Shown in pieces: positions 34,283 through 42,726 of a stretch of 64,000 nucleotides of DNA; position 1 is the first letter of the stretch, and every line of letters starts with the position of its first letter. Origin of the DNA: an uncultured Solobacterium sp. (GTDB lineage Bacteria > Bacillota_I > Bacilli_A > Erysipelotrichales > Erysipelotrichaceae). The notes beneath the pieces were generated by a model that saw only the letters and a list, made by a program, of their open reading frames with translations, ran no database searches and was not told the origin of the DNA. The translations under genes were made by a program, and so were the position numbers. The stretch is from positions 51,027 through 115,026 of the forward strand of contig URYK01000005.1 of NCBI GenBank assembly GCA_900552125.1, read 5' to 3'.

Positions 34283-34390
34283 ATGAAAAAAGTATTAGTT
34301 CCATTTACTGATTGTAATTAAGAAGAAAGAACAGGGGCGATGTATCGAACAATGAATTGAATTTGATGAGGAGTGATTGAATGATATTGT
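34283..34390 (+). pseudogene. Remnant of a small phage gene
   Basis: After GAGGAGTAAATA the frame reads MKKVLVPFTDCN, stop (TAA 34319-34321), EERTGAMYRTMN, stop, then IEFDEE in another frame. The pieces in order look like one degraded 35-45 residue protein of the kind that starts with a short beta domain and ends FDEER. Confidence 0.4.
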
Positions 34391-34524
34391 ACATAGTAAT
34401 TATTGCTTTCCTGGTACTAATAGGAATTAATGTTGTTTATGAAATTAGAAGAGCTAAACGTATAAAAAGACAAAGTACTAAAGTAGATCCAGAAGTTTAT
34501 AGGAAGAGTGATACTCATGGTTGA
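34381..34524 (+). CDS. 47-residue single-span membrane peptide
   Basis: GATGAGGAGTGATTGA precedes ATG 34381. One hydrophobic helix (ILYIVIIAFLVLIGINVVY) then a basic tail (RRAKRIKRQ): N-out or N-in anchor typical of phage microproteins. Unknown role. Confidence 0.55.
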   Translation: MILYIVIIAFLVLIGINVVYEIRRAKRIKRQSTKVDPEVYRKSDTHG

Positions 34525-34582
34525 TTTTTTATTAATCGTTCTAATAATTTTTGCAGTCATCATGATGAATGAGGTTAGATGA
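34517..34582 (+). CDS. 21-residue membrane microprotein
   Basis: MVDFLLIVLIIFAVIMMNEV is almost wholly hydrophobic. Its ATG lies in the end of the previous peptide gene (8-bp overlap) after AGGAAGAG and its TGA overlaps the next ATG, so it is likely translated by coupling. Confidence 0.45.
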   Translation: MVDFLLIVLIIFAVIMMNEVR

Positions 34583-34776
34583 TGGAGTTTGTTAAACATT
34601 TAATACGTAGTGAAGTTTGTGTGAATCGTGACATAAGAATATTTGGTGACTGGATGAACGGCAAAATAACAACTAATCAAGCAATTGAAAAATTCAAAAG
34701 AAATAATGGAATTGATATAAAAATAAATCCTGTTGAGTTTACACAGTGGTTATACTCTTTAGGATATATAGAATGA
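34579..34776 (+). CDS. 65-residue phage protein
   Basis: Starts by ATGA overlap with the microprotein. MMEFVKHLIRSEVCVNRDIR, QAIEKFKRNNGIDIKINPVE; helical, neutral. Unknown function. Confidence 0.55.
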   Translation: MMEFVKHLIRSEVCVNRDIRIFGDWMNGKITTNQAIEKFKRNNGIDIKINPVEFTQWLYSLGYIE

Positions 34777-34788
34777 TGGAGGGATGAG

Positions 34789-35211
34789 ATGTTAACGACT
34801 AAAGATAAAATCGAACAGTTCAAAAGAGAATGTAGAAGTATGGATTATTACCATAAATGTGTACAAGAACTTAATGATAAAATAGAAGAGCTGGATGTGA
34901 AATTAACTGGTCTTGCATCTACAAATAGTGATCAACCTAAATGTGAAAATGCTAAAGATCCATATAAAGATAGAAAACCTGCACTAATTGTAGAGCAGGA
35001 TGAATATATCAAAGAGCGTAATAAATACATATCTAGAATAAATGATGTCAATTCAAAACTGATGAAGATTGCAGATGAGAATGATAGAATGTTTATTACT
35101 GAATTATATATAAATAGAGAGTATTATAAGAATGTGGTAAATAAAAGTAATTACAGTGATAAATCAGCTTTCTATCGTCATATAAATAAGGTTATTGCAA
35201 AAATAGTTTAA
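34789..35211 (+). CDS. ArpU/DUF1492-like late transcription regulator
   Basis: The 140-residue protein has an N-terminal coiled coil (YYHKCVQELNDKIEELDVKL), a mid segment ERNKYISRINDVNSKLMKIA and a C-terminal sigma70 region 4-like helix-turn-helix (MFITELYINREYYKNVVNKS, SDKSAFYRHINKVIAKIV). Proteins of this group (ArpU, RinA) switch on phage late genes. It is the last gene before the late operon, and a perfect palindrome begins at the last bases of its stop codon. GGAGGGATGAG precedes the start. Confidence 0.8.
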   Translation: MLTTKDKIEQFKRECRSMDYYHKCVQELNDKIEELDVKLTGLASTNSDQPKCENAKDPYKDRKPALIVEQDEYIKERNKYISRINDVNSKLMKIADENDRMFITELYINREYYKNVVNKSNYSDKSAFYRHINKVIAKIV

Positions 35212-35249
35212 TTGGTCACCAATTTCACTTTTTTATGTGTTATTATGAT
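35210..35249 (+). promoter_or_regulatory. Candidate late promoter with activator palindrome
   Basis: AATTGGT-C-ACCAATT (35210-35224) is a perfect 7+1+7 palindrome. A TATGAT -10 lies at 35244-35249 with no usable -35, putting the palindrome centre about 39 bp before the expected transcript start, where an activator replacing -35 contacts would bind. Confidence 0.5.
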
Positions 35250-35263
35250 AGTATAGATTAGAG

Positions 35264-35286
35264 GCATCCAGATATGGGTGCTTTTT
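35264..35286 (+). terminator. Hairpin terminator at the start of the late operon
   Basis: GCATCC-AGATAT-GGGTGC followed by five T, about 10 nt after the expected late transcript start. It may prevent read-through from early genes or act in late antitermination. Confidence 0.6.
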
Positions 35287-35308
35287 ATATAGGCAGGTGG
35301 TAATAAGT

Positions 35309-35617
35309 GTGATAGATTATCATGGATCTAAATGGAAAAGGAAAAGAAAAGCAATACTAAAACTAGATGGATATAAATGTCAGATAGATAAAAGATATGG
35401 AATTCAGACAGAAGCACAGACAGTTCATCATATATATCCTGTTAAGGATTATCCTGAGTATCAATGGTGTACATGGAATATGATAAGTGTAAGTAATGCT
35501 AATCATAACAAGCTGGAGAATAGGAAGACCGGAGAACTAACGGCATTAGGAAAACAGTTGATGAACATGACACAGCCAGGAGTTGATTGGAGAAAAAAGA
35601 AGTATGCAACGAAATAA
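35309..35617 (+). CDS. Phage HNH endonuclease of the packaging module
   Basis: GTG 35309 after AGGTGG gives 102 residues. The HNH core reads LKLDGYKCQIDKRYGIQTEA, VHHIYPVKDYPEYQW and NMISVSNANHNKL. Small HNH proteins just before terminase are required for DNA packaging in HK97-like phages. The first zinc Cys pair is incomplete, as in some phage members. Confidence 0.85.
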   Translation: MIDYHGSKWKRKRKAILKLDGYKCQIDKRYGIQTEAQTVHHIYPVKDYPEYQWCTWNMISVSNANHNKLENRKTGELTALGKQLMNMTQPGVDWRKKKYATK

Positions 35618-35660
35618 GGATTTATTATAAAAAAGACTATGGAAGTGTAAAAAAAAGTAA

Positions 35661-35695
35661 CTCCCCCACCTTTAAAAATAGGGTGGGTTTTTACT
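35661..35695 (+). terminator. Strong hairpin between HNH and terminase genes
   Basis: CCCCCACC and GGGTGGG pair around an A/T loop, followed by TTTTTA; flanking AAAGTAA and TTACTTT extend the symmetry. It may be a terminator or part of the packaging (cos) region, which lies here in related phages. Confidence 0.6.
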
Positions 35696-35756
35696 TTCCA
35701 CTGGGTAGGGTAGCTTTTTCCAACTCTATCAATTTTTGAAGAAAGGGGGTGCAGAC

Positions 35757-36143
35757 ATGCCGAAGAAGTCTCCATTTGAGAAGAAAAGAGACAAAATCAT
35801 CAAACGAACTATGAACAAAATGATAGAACTTGGGACATATAAAAGTCAATTTGATGTTTCAATCAGAAGGTATTCTGAAATGCAGGTCCAATATGAAAGC
35901 ATGAATCAGGAGTTTATTGATGGTGGCTGTAAGGTGACAGAGGAATATACAAATAAATCAGGAGCAACCAATATCCGTAAGTCTGCTCTTTACCTTTCTC
36001 TGGAATCGATGCGCAAGGAACTTCTTGAAATGGAAAACACATTTGGATTAACACCAAAAGGATTAAAGGCGATTAAGTCTAAAGGACTCGAAAAGGCAGG
36101 TACTAGTAAATTTGCGGAGGCTTTAGGAAAGCTTGAAAAGTAA
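35757..36143 (+). CDS. terS: Terminase small subunit (P27-like)
   Basis: ATG 35757 follows AAAGGGGGTG. The 128 residues (KRTMNKMIELGTYKSQFDVS, RKSALYLSLESMRKELLEME, LTPKGLKAIKSKGLEKAGTS) match the P27 family, including the conserved step of small helical domain and LTP motif. It binds the packaging site and feeds DNA to TerL. Overlaps terL by 11 bp. Confidence 0.88.
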   Translation: MPKKSPFEKKRDKIIKRTMNKMIELGTYKSQFDVSIRRYSEMQVQYESMNQEFIDGGCKVTEEYTNKSGATNIRKSALYLSLESMRKELLEMENTFGLTPKGLKAIKSKGLEKAGTSKFAEALGKLEK

Positions 36144-37866
36144 TTACGAAGAAGTTATTAGCTATGCCAAGGGTTGCATTGATGGAACTATCGTAGCTAA
36201 TGAATATAGAATAAAAGCCTGCAAACGATTTTTTGAAGATATGGAAAATCCTGATTATGATTTTGAAATCAGAGATGCCGAGTACGTTATAAATCTGATT
36301 GAAAATACATTCTGCCATCAACAGGGTGAAAAAAGAGATGGTTCTCCATTAAGAGGAACTCCTTTTCTTTTGATGCCTTTTCATAAATTCATTATATACA
36401 ATCTGCTGGGATTTAAAATCAAGGGAACGAAAATCAATAAATACCATGAAGCATTGATTTTTATACCAAGAAAAAATGTTAAGACTTCCTTTGCAGGTGC
36501 TTTAGCGTATGCACTTGGCATCTTGTACAGAATGTCTGGTACGAAGATATATGTAGTTGCTGCCGCATTAAAGCAGACATTGGAAACGTTTGGATTTGTG
36601 AAATACAACATAAAGAATATGGGTGAAAGTGATGAAGATGGCGGACATTTTCATATTATTGATAATAACAACGAGCATTCCATTTCAGGAGAAATAAGCC
36701 AAGGGCTATTCGACCTAAATGCTTTAGCTGCTAATCCAGATGCACAGGATTCATTTAACTGTAACATTGCAATTGCTGATGAGATACATGCGTTTAAAAA
36801 ACCTAAGCAGTACAATCTTTTCAAGGAAGCAATGAAGGCATATACAAATAAACTTATGATTGGAATATCTACCGCAGGCGATGATCCAAATTCATTCCTT
36901 GCACAGCGTGTCAAATACTGTAAGAGAGTTCTTGATAAAGAAATCAAGGATGAGCAGTATTTTATTTTTATATGTGAAGCTGATGACACAATCGGACCGG
37001 ACGGAAAGAAATTTCTGGACTACACGAATCCAAGAATACAGGAAATGGCAAATCCTGCCTATGGCCAGTCTATCAGACCAGAAGAGCTGATGAATGATGC
37101 GATACAGGCTCAGAATGATCCGCAACAGCGAAAAGATTATTTTGCTAAATCTCTGAATCGTTTTACAAATCAGATGGATACATATTTCGATGAAGCTGCA
37201 ATCGATGCATCTGATTCAAAATATTCATGGACATTGGATGAGTTAGCAAAACTTCCGATTAAGTGGTATGGCGGTGCCGATCTATCTAAAATGTACGATT
37301 TGACAGGAGCTGCTCTCTATGGAAGATATAAAGATATCGATATCGTTATATCTCATGCCTTTATACCTATTTCAATGGCCAACACAAAAGCTGATGAGGA
37401 CGGTATACCTGTATATTGGTGGCAGGAAGAAGGATGGCTGACTATGTGCAATAGCGATGTGATAGAATATGAAGATGTAGTGAAATGGTTCCTGAACATG
37501 AAGGAAAGAGGCTTCAGAATTCAATGGATAGGATATGACAGAAGATATGCTAGAGAGTTCAATCTCAAAATGAAGAAAGCTGGATTTAAAATGAAAGATC
37601 AGTCACAAAGATATGTCGAAAAGACCGAAGCTTTCAGATTGATTGAAAATAAGATTATTCTAGGCAAATTTTATTTTATGCATAATCAGGCATACCGCTA
37701 CTGTATAAGCAATGTCAAAGCAATTGAAGATTCAGATGAATTTGTTAGATATGAAAAAGTAATGCCTAATCAGCGTATTGATTTGTTCGATGCGAGTGTA
37801 ATTGCAGGAAAACAATTACTTATCGCAGGAGAAAAAGCATCAAATGCACAGGCTTTCTTAGATTAG
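36133..37866 (+). CDS. terL: Terminase large subunit
   Basis: TTG 36133 start after GGAGGCTTTAGG gives 577 residues. The ATPase has Walker A-like IPRKNVKTSFAGAL near residue 113 and Walker B CNIAIADEIHAF near 212; the RNase-H-like nuclease starts at YGGADLSKMYDL near 380. It cuts and translocates phage DNA into proheads. Family of HK97-type TerL. Confidence 0.95.
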   Translation: MKSNYEEVISYAKGCIDGTIVANEYRIKACKRFFEDMENPDYDFEIRDAEYVINLIENTFCHQQGEKRDGSPLRGTPFLLMPFHKFIIYNLLGFKIKGTKINKYHEALIFIPRKNVKTSFAGALAYALGILYRMSGTKIYVVAAALKQTLETFGFVKYNIKNMGESDEDGGHFHIIDNNNEHSISGEISQGLFDLNALAANPDAQDSFNCNIAIADEIHAFKKPKQYNLFKEAMKAYTNKLMIGISTAGDDPNSFLAQRVKYCKRVLDKEIKDEQYFIFICEADDTIGPDGKKFLDYTNPRIQEMANPAYGQSIRPEELMNDAIQAQNDPQQRKDYFAKSLNRFTNQMDTYFDEAAIDASDSKYSWTLDELAKLPIKWYGGADLSKMYDLTGAALYGRYKDIDIVISHAFIPISMANTKADEDGIPVYWWQEEGWLTMCNSDVIEYEDVVKWFLNMKERGFRIQWIGYDRRYAREFNLKMKKAGFKMKDQSQRYVEKTEAFRLIENKIILGKFYFMHNQAYRYCISNVKAIEDSDEFVRYEKVMPNQRIDLFDASVIAGKQLLIAGEKASNAQAFLD

Positions 37867-37876
37867 GAGGTATTCG

Positions 37877-39070
37877 ATGGCAAAGAAAAAAATCAAGAAA
37901 AAGACAAGAGCAGAACCAGTGAAAAGCAGCAATCCAAATAAACAGGTTGCTTTCTGTTCTTTGCAGGATTGGGATTCAATCTTGTGCAGCGGATATAAAT
38001 CTCTATCCGAAAATCCGGAAGTTATTTCCGCAGTAAATAAAATAGCGGACCTGATATCAAGTATGACCATCCATCTGATGGAAAATACCGAAAATGGAGA
38101 TATCAGGATACAGGATGAATTTTCAAGAATAGTAGATATCAATCCAAATCCGTTTATGACAAGAAAGACATTTATTTCTGCAGTTGTAAGGAATCTATTA
38201 TTGGAAGGTAATGGAAACAGCGTAGTTCTTCCATTTACAGAAAAAGGTTATCTCAAAAATCTATTTCCAATACCAGCTTCTCAGGTATCATTAATACCAG
38301 AAGGATTTGGATATTATTTAAATATTTATGGGCAGAGATTCGAACCGAGTGATGTGATACATATAGTTATAAATCCTGGAAGCAATTTTCCATGGAAAGG
38401 TAATGGATATCGAACTTCTTTAAAATCAATCGTAAATAATCTTGCTCAGGCAACTGCAACAACCAAAGGCTTTATGGAGTCAAAATGGAAACCGTCCATC
38501 ATAGTAAAAGTGGATGGAATGATTGAAGAGTTTTCTTCTTCAGAAGGAAGGAAGAAACTGCTGAATCGGTATATAGAAAGCACTGAAGCAGGAGAGCCAT
38601 GGCTTATTCCAGCTGATCAGTTTGAAGTAGAGACAGTTAAACCTTTATCGCTCCAGGATTTAGCAATAAAGGATTCTGTTGAACTAGATAAGAAAACGGT
38701 AGCTGCGATACTTGATGTACCGCCTTTTATTTTAGGAGTCGGAAATTTTGATGCTGATACATGGAATAACTTTATTAATACAAGAATCAAAAACATATGC
38801 ACAGCAATTGAACAGGCGTTTACAAAAACTCTGCTGATAAGTCCCAAAAGGTATTTCCGATTTAATAATCGTTCTCTATTCTCATATGATATTGAGAAAT
38901 TATCAAGAGTTGGGGATGATAACTATACGAGAGGAATCATGACAGGGAATGAAGTTCGAGACTGGATAGGACTTCCTCCAAGAGAAGGATTAGATGAACT
39001 GATTATCCTTGAAAACTATATACCTAGGGGCATGATAGGAGATCAATCAAAATTACAGGGAGGTGAATAA
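37877..39070 (+). CDS. Portal protein (HK97 family)
   Basis: GGAGGTATTCG precedes the start. Residues about 35-390 carry the portal core: NPEVISAVNKIADLISSMTI, NPFMTRKTFISAVVRNLLLE, GNGNSVVLPF, VIHIVINPGSNFPWKGNGY, and VPPFILGVGNFDADTWNNFI. It forms the dodecameric ring for DNA entry and exit. Confidence 0.95.
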   Translation: MAKKKIKKKTRAEPVKSSNPNKQVAFCSLQDWDSILCSGYKSLSENPEVISAVNKIADLISSMTIHLMENTENGDIRIQDEFSRIVDINPNPFMTRKTFISAVVRNLLLEGNGNSVVLPFTEKGYLKNLFPIPASQVSLIPEGFGYYLNIYGQRFEPSDVIHIVINPGSNFPWKGNGYRTSLKSIVNNLAQATATTKGFMESKWKPSIIVKVDGMIEEFSSSEGRKKLLNRYIESTEAGEPWLIPADQFEVETVKPLSLQDLAIKDSVELDKKTVAAILDVPPFILGVGNFDADTWNNFINTRIKNICTAIEQAFTKTLLISPKRYFRFNNRSLFSYDIEKLSRVGDDNYTRGIMTGNEVRDWIGLPPREGLDELIILENYIPRGMIGDQSKLQGGE

Positions 39071-39071
39071 G

Positions 39072-39647
39072 TTGAAAAATAGAACTATTAGAAGCTTATG
39101 TCATGATTTCAATGTTCGCTCAGATGAAAATGGCGATAAGTTTATTAGTGGATATTTTGCAGTGTTCAATTCAAACTATGAAATTTTCGATGGAATGACA
39201 GAAAGTATAGATCCTTCAGCTTTCGACAGCACATTGAATGATGATATCCGCTGTTTGATTGACCATGATACAAGGCTAGTACTAGGAAGAAATAAAGCGA
39301 ATACATTAACTCTCCGTGTTGATGCAAAAGGTCTATGGGGTGAAGTAAAAATCAATCAGAATGACCAGGATGCAATGAATCTGTATGAAAGGGTTAAAAG
39401 AAAAGATGTTGATCAGTGTTCTTTTGGATTTGACATACTGGATGAAGAAAGATCAGTCAATGAGACAACAGGCGATGTTCACTGGCGCATTAAGTTAGTT
39501 AAGCTATATGAAGTATCTATCGTGACCTTTCCGGCATATGAAGAAACAGGCGTATCGGCAAGAAAAAAAGAAGTTGATACACTTAATAAACGTTCTTTTG
39601 AAATATGGAAAGATGGTTTAATGAAAAAATTGAAAGGAGAAAAATAA
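39072..39647 (+). CDS. Prohead maturation protease (HK97 family)
   Basis: TTG 39072 has GGAGG at eight bases; a GTG at 39063 overlapping the portal gene is the alternative. The 191 residues show ISGYFAVFNSNYEIFDGMTE, CLIDHDTRLVLGR (catalytic His), QCSFGFDI (catalytic Ser) and YEVSIVTFPAYEETGV. It removes the N-terminal delta domain of the capsid protein. Confidence 0.93.
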   Translation: MKNRTIRSLCHDFNVRSDENGDKFISGYFAVFNSNYEIFDGMTESIDPSAFDSTLNDDIRCLIDHDTRLVLGRNKANTLTLRVDAKGLWGEVKINQNDQDAMNLYERVKRKDVDQCSFGFDILDEERSVNETTGDVHWRIKLVKLYEVSIVTFPAYEETGVSARKKEVDTLNKRSFEIWKDGLMKKLKGEK

Positions 39648-39650
39648 TAT

Positions 39651-41318
39651 ATGGCATTAAAGGCACTTCTAATGAGAAATAAAATCAATGCAAAGAAAAA
39701 ACTTTTAGAAGAATTAAGAAAAAAAGATGATGATTTTTCTAAGAGAGAAAAGGAACTGGAAACAGCTATCGGAGAAATGGATGAGAGTACATCAGAAGAA
39801 GACAGAAAGGTAGTTGATGATCAGGTCGCTGAATTTGAAGAAGAAAAGGAAACACATGAAAAAGAAAAGAAAAAACTGGAAGAAGAAATCGATGGTCTCG
39901 AACAGGAATTAACCGAGATCGAGAAAGAAAACAATCCAGTTAATGATAAGGGACAAGATACAAGAAAGGAAGAAAAGGTTGATAAGATGAAAAGAAGAAC
40001 TATATTTTTCGGTATGGGCATCCAGGAGAGAGATGCTTTTTTTGCGGATGAATCAGTTAAGCATTTCTTAGAAAGAACTAGAGAAATCGCTAATGAAAAA
40101 CGTACTGTAAAAGGTGCAGAATTAACAATCCCAGATATTGTATTGGATCTAATCAGAGAAAATATTACTCAATATTCAAAACTTGTTGGCCGAGTTAGAT
40201 TAAGACCAGTTACGGGTAAAGCAAGACAAAATGTAATGGGAACAGTTCCAGAAGCCGTATGGACAGAAATGTGCGCTCGCTTGAATGAATTATCATTATC
40301 ATTCAGTCAGACAGAAGTTGATGGATATAAAGTTGCGGGTATTATTTATATCTGTTCTGCTACACTGGAAGACAGTGATTATAATCTTGCTGTCGAAATC
40401 ATCAGTGCATTAGGACAGGCAATCGGTATCGCACTGGATAAAGCTATTCTATATGGAGTAGGTACTAAGATGCCTTTAGGTATCGTAACTCGTTTAGCAC
40501 AGTCTTCAGAACCTGATAATTATCCAGCTAACGCACGACCATGGGAAGATCTTCAGGGTAATCTGATTACGATTGACAGCGGTAAGACAGGACTTGAATT
40601 CTTTAAAGAAATTGTTGCTGCAGGTGGCAAAGCAAAAAGCAAATATGCTCAGGGAGGAAAATTCTGGGCAATGAATGAAACTACATTAACAAAAATTAAG
40701 ATTGAGTCTATGAATTTTGCAGCATCTGGAGCTATCTATGCGATCAATGATAATAAAATGCCTGTAGCTGGTGGCGATATCGTCGTTTTATCAGATGATG
40801 TCATCGCTGATAATAATATTGTTGCTGGTTATGGAGAGCTATATTTATTAGCAGAACGTTCAGGTTCTCAATTTGCAAGAAGTGATGAATATTTATTTGC
40901 TGATGATATGGTCGCATTTAAAGGTTCTGCCCGCTATGATGGAACACCTGTTATCGCAGAGGGATTCATAGCTATCGGTTTAGGTTCTGCACCAGTTAAA
41001 TCAGTAACGTTTGTAGGAGATACAGCTAATGATGCTTCTCTACAGGAACTGACAATCGGTACAGAGACACTTAGTCCTTCTTTTGATTCAAAAAAATATG
41101 ATTATGAAATTACTGCAACAGGCGATAGCGGTGTTGTTAATGCTGTCTCTTCACAAAATAACGCAAAAATTGAAATTGAATACAATGGTAAAAAAGTCAA
41201 TAACGGAACTGAAATTAAATTTATCACAGATGCAGCTGGAAAACCTTTGGTAATTACTGTTAAGAATGGTTTAGGAGAATCAAAATATACGGTAAATATC
41301 AAAAAAGCAGGAGCATAA
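39651..41318 (+). CDS. Major capsid protein with scaffold-like delta domain and C-terminal cadherin-like domain
   Basis: Residues about 1-115 are a charged coiled coil (FSKREKELETAIGEMDESTS, EEEIDGLEQELTEIEKENN), the scaffolding delta domain cut off by the protease. The HK97 fold follows (about 120-440: LTIPDIVLDLIRENITQYSK, AGIIYICSATLEDSDYNLAV, VPEAVWTEM). Residues about 455-553 (LQELTIGTETLSPSFDSKKY then YDYEITATGD and ITVKNGLGESKYTVNIKK) match a cadherin-like beta-sandwich, which would project from each capsomer. At 555 residues it is longer than usual HK97 capsids for this reason. Confidence 0.93.
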   Translation: MALKALLMRNKINAKKKLLEELRKKDDDFSKREKELETAIGEMDESTSEEDRKVVDDQVAEFEEEKETHEKEKKKLEEEIDGLEQELTEIEKENNPVNDKGQDTRKEEKVDKMKRRTIFFGMGIQERDAFFADESVKHFLERTREIANEKRTVKGAELTIPDIVLDLIRENITQYSKLVGRVRLRPVTGKARQNVMGTVPEAVWTEMCARLNELSLSFSQTEVDGYKVAGIIYICSATLEDSDYNLAVEIISALGQAIGIALDKAILYGVGTKMPLGIVTRLAQSSEPDNYPANARPWEDLQGNLITIDSGKTGLEFFKEIVAAGGKAKSKYAQGGKFWAMNETTLTKIKIESMNFAASGAIYAINDNKMPVAGGDIVVLSDDVIADNNIVAGYGELYLLAERSGSQFARSDEYLFADDMVAFKGSARYDGTPVIAEGFIAIGLGSAPVKSVTFVGDTANDASLQELTIGTETLSPSFDSKKYDYEITATGDSGVVNAVSSQNNAKIEIEYNGKKVNNGTEIKFITDAAGKPLVITVKNGLGESKYTVNIKKAGA

Positions 41319-41328
41319 GAGGTTTTGA

Positions 41329-41589
41329 GTGGATAAATTAGCTATGTTGAAGCGTGAGCTTCAAATGGTTACAAATGCAAATAATGAATTACTCGATGAT
41401 CTTCTTAAGGCAGCAGATAGTTTTATCAAACGAGAAGGGATTAAAGAAGATGAATCCCATGAATATGCAATTATTCAAGTTCAGTATGCTGCTTATCTTT
41501 TCCGGAAACGTTCTTCAAATAATACAGCAATGCCAAGATTCTTACGATACGAAATGAATAATCTGCTAATGAGTCAGAAAAGCAAATGA
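41329..41589 (+). CDS. Head-tail connector protein (gp6-like)
   Basis: GTG start after GAGGTTTTGA, 11 bp behind the capsid gene; 86 residues. Helical protein (LLDDLLKAADSFIKREGIKE, HEYAIIQVQYAAYLFRKRSS) in the position of the HK97 gp6-like adaptor that binds the portal. Assigned mainly by position and helical pattern. Confidence 0.7.
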   Translation: MDKLAMLKRELQMVTNANNELLDDLLKAADSFIKREGIKEDESHEYAIIQVQYAAYLFRKRSSNNTAMPRFLRYEMNNLLMSQKSK

Positions 41590-41948
41590 CATTCGATGAT
41601 GGGATTTTGAATATTTATGGTATTCAGAATCTAGCACAGCCTGGGGATAAGCCAAGGGTGGGACTGGTTCTTAAATCGTCCCATCTTTTTGGTTTTGATA
41701 CCGTAGGATATAATCGATATTATGCTGCATTAAAAGCAAATGAGCAGATTGATGATGTAGTAAGAATATGGCGAGATAGAACCATAACCAATCATGATAT
41801 ATGCATCCTAGAGGATAATCTTCAATATAAGATATCTCTTATTCAGCATATTAAGGATGATGATGGGTTGGATATCACAAAACTGACATTGACAAGGATT
41901 GATGAAAAGTATGAAATCATTGATAAAGAAAATTCAAAAGATTCGTGA
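41586..41948 (+). CDS. Head closure / head-tail joining protein
   Basis: ATGA overlap with the connector gene. Sequence GLVLKSSHLFGFDTVGYNRY, RIWRDRTITNHDICILEDNL, ISLIQHIKDDDGLDITKLTL has the beta-rich pattern of phage head-tail joining proteins ending in a LTRI motif. Confidence 0.72.
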   Translation: MTFDDGILNIYGIQNLAQPGDKPRVGLVLKSSHLFGFDTVGYNRYYAALKANEQIDDVVRIWRDRTITNHDICILEDNLQYKISLIQHIKDDDGLDITKLTLTRIDEKYEIIDKENSKDS

Positions 41949-42240
41949 TGCACTAAATTGTGTTTCTGCAGATGTATATCATTATGAGGCCGCAAATAAA
42001 AAAGACCAGTATATCGTATGGTCAGAAGATGGAGAAGGTAACTCACTGCATGCGGATAATAGCATAGATGAGCAAGTGATTACAGGGACCATTGATCTAT
42101 TCACAAAAACAGAATATGACGAAATCATAGATAGTATTCAGAATGCTTTAGAACAAAATTTAATTTCATTCCAATTAAATGACGTATCTTATGAAATCGA
42201 TACAGAATATATACATTATCAATGGAAATTTGAGGTGTAA
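41902..42240 (+). CDS. Neck protein / tail completion protein
   Basis: ATG 41902 after AAGG, 47 bp inside the previous gene. 112 residues; KIRDALNCVSADVYHYEAAN, QYIVWSEDGEGNSLHADNSI, GTIDLFTKTEYDEIIDSIQN match tail terminator-like proteins that cap the tail tube. Position agrees. Confidence 0.68.
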   Translation: MKSMKSLIKKIQKIRDALNCVSADVYHYEAANKKDQYIVWSEDGEGNSLHADNSIDEQVITGTIDLFTKTEYDEIIDSIQNALEQNLISFQLNDVSYEIDTEYIHYQWKFEV

Positions 42241-42243
42241 TAA

Positions 42244-42726
42244 ATGGCAAAATTACAGTGCAAAGGATTGAACGAATACGCTGCATCATTAAGTAAATTT
42301 TCTAAAAAAAGTGAAGAGATATTGAGAGGTTCCGTTTATGTTGGAGCTGGGGTTCTTGCAGATTCTATTAAGGAAGAAATGAAGTCACTGCCAACGGATA
42401 ATCATTTTGGAACTGAAGAAGAGCCTATAAAAGGTATAAGCAAAATACAAAAAGCTGATCTTATCGATAGCTTTGGTATATCAGAAATCCGGCAAGATGG
42501 TAATTATACAAATGCAAAATTAGGATGGGACGGTTATGGGCGAATCAAAACAAAAAAATACCCAAAAGGTATTCCAAATCAACTGATTGCTCGTTCAATT
42601 AATATCGGAACATCATTTAGACAGAAGAACCCTTTTGTAGATCGTGCTGTTAGAAAAAGCAAAAAAGATGCATTTAAAGCTATGCAGGATGCAATTGATA
42701 AAGAAGTTAAGAAGGAGATGAAATAA
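42244..42726 (+). CDS. HK97 gp10-like tail-component protein
   Basis: 160 residues: LQCKGLNEYAASLSKFSKKS, VGAGVLADSIKEEMKSLPTD, DLIDSFGISEIRQDGNYTNA and NPFVDRAVRKSKKDAFKAMQ follow the HK97-gp10 pattern (basic helical start, glycine-rich middle). Found at the neck-tail junction. Overlaps the tail tube gene by 1 bp. Confidence 0.85.
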   Translation: MAKLQCKGLNEYAASLSKFSKKSEEILRGSVYVGAGVLADSIKEEMKSLPTDNHFGTEEEPIKGISKIQKADLIDSFGISEIRQDGNYTNAKLGWDGYGRIKTKKYPKGIPNQLIARSINIGTSFRQKNPFVDRAVRKSKKDAFKAMQDAIDKEVKKEMK

